This document shows positions 63,522 to 64,000 of a stretch of DNA of 64,000 nucleotides, in pieces. The stretch is from Scortum barcoo (Eukaryota > Chordata > Actinopteri > Centrarchiformes > Terapontidae), in NCBI GenBank assembly GCA_023238725.1, contig CM041538.1:6299880-6363879 (forward strand), written 5' to 3'. Below the pieces are notes generated by a model. The model saw only the letters and a program-made list of their open reading frames with translations. It had not been told where the DNA came from and searched no databases. Every line of letters begins with the position of its first letter. Positions within the stretch are counted from its first letter, which is position 1. The position numbers and the translations under genes are program-made.

Positions 63522-63638
63522 GGCTTTGACCCCCCTCATCAGAGTGAGACCAGGACAATTTATGTAGCAAACCGCTTCCCCCAGCATGGCCACTACATAC
63601 CACAACGCTTTGCTGACAACAGAATCATCTCTTCAAAG
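63522..63638 (+). CDS. atp11b: atp11b exon 2 (P4-ATPase N-terminal cytosolic segment)
   Basis: This is a 117-nt, phase 0-0 exon. It is preceded by a long pyrimidine tract ending in CTCAG and followed by GTACCAG. The 39 codons begin GFDPPHQSETRTIYVANR and end DNRIISSK. Both match my recollection of the ATP11B N-terminus, and DN-RI-SSK is a signature shared by P4-ATPases just before the first membrane helix. It joins in frame to exon 1, giving 48 codons in this window. There is no stop or frameshift. The next expected exon (KYT-WNF-PKNL-EQF region) is not in the remaining 362 bases, so the gene runs off the right edge. I see no alternative product for this exon. Confidence 0.95.
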
Positions 63639-64000
63639 GTACCAGTGTTATTTAAGCCAGCAATGAAATTTTCTCAATTGTGTTATTGCCACAGGATTTC
63701 ATGTTGTTCAGTCAGAATGAGGCATTGTGCTGTCTTTTACTAAACGTGATATAATCATAGTGCTTATTGCCTGCATAATAAAACAAGGTAAAACTTTTGG
63801 TCCTGAAAAACTAGTATTATGAATCTTCATATCTTTGCTCTGTCTTTTCACATGGCTGTCACAATCACCATTCAAATTTAGCCTCAAAGTGTTGCCACTT
63901 TTTTAGCCAGAAATAGATAACACATGAGTGATAGAAGCACAGTTTATTTTTATATTTATTGTTTAGACGACTTGAGGAGCCTGACATGAACCGTGACATT
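63639..64000 (+). other. atp11b: atp11b intron 2, 5' part (cut by window edge)
   Basis: Starts with GTACCAG after the Lys codon of exon 2. It is AT-rich with no further exon recognised before the end of the window. Confidence 0.8.

Noticed and set aside
1..64000. tRNA, rRNA, microRNA hairpin or CRISPR array
   Set aside because: No cloverleaf with both A and B boxes, no rRNA core words, no recognised microRNA seed in a hairpin, and no regularly spaced direct repeats with unique spacers were found by eye.

Overview
The window looks like vertebrate nuclear DNA, most likely from a ray-finned (probably percomorph) fish. It has dense (CA)n/(GT)n and (GA)n/(CT)n microsatellites and worn teleost-type transposon and LINE pieces. 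It has almost no coding capacity and uses canonical GT-AG splicing. No bacterial-style operons, CRISPR arrays, rRNA or convincing tRNA genes were seen.

Only one protein-coding gene is supportable, and it is truncated by the right edge. This is atp11b, a P4-type phospholipid-transporting ATPase (flippase catalytic subunit) on the + strand. Exon 1 (55504-55530, 9 codons) lies at the downstream end of a CpG-rich, TATA-less promoter and leader. Intron 1 is 7991 bp. Exon 2 (63522-63638, 39 codons) is followed by 362 bp of intron 2.

The first ~55 kb is a gene desert. In human, ATP11B is transcribed away from SOX2 and the two are separated by a large gene desert. By synteny (inference), 1-55.1 kb is probably the atp11b-proximal part of the sox2-atp11b regulatory desert. 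Within it are non-repetitive blocks of mixed composition, with homeodomain (TAATTA), SOX (ACAAAG/ACAAT), octamer and PBX-like motifs, that look like conserved non-coding elements. The best are near 7.1-7.3, 12.4-13.0, 15.6, 20.8-21.3, 28.2-28.9, 39.8-40.2 and 40.6-40.9 kb. They were chosen by eye, and conservation has not been tested.

Repeats: a dead Tc1/mariner copy (2.1-2.56 kb), a teleost LINE/SINE 3' tail with (GGAT)n (10.76-10.89 kb), and a decayed LINE reverse transcriptase (25.7-26.34 kb). There is also a ~0.78 kb element bounded by a 30-nt inverted repeat (33.58-34.36 kb), directly followed by a ~110-bp tandemly duplicated repeat, plus several probable dispersed teleost repeats and many microsatellites. 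Two CTCF-like motifs (6457, 55155) sit near the two ends of the desert segment in divergent orientation.

No undescribed gene system was found. The points most worth a second look are the SOX/octamer-rich blocks, the inverted-repeat element, an exon-like island at 28109-28166, and the upstream-ORF-rich leader of atp11b.
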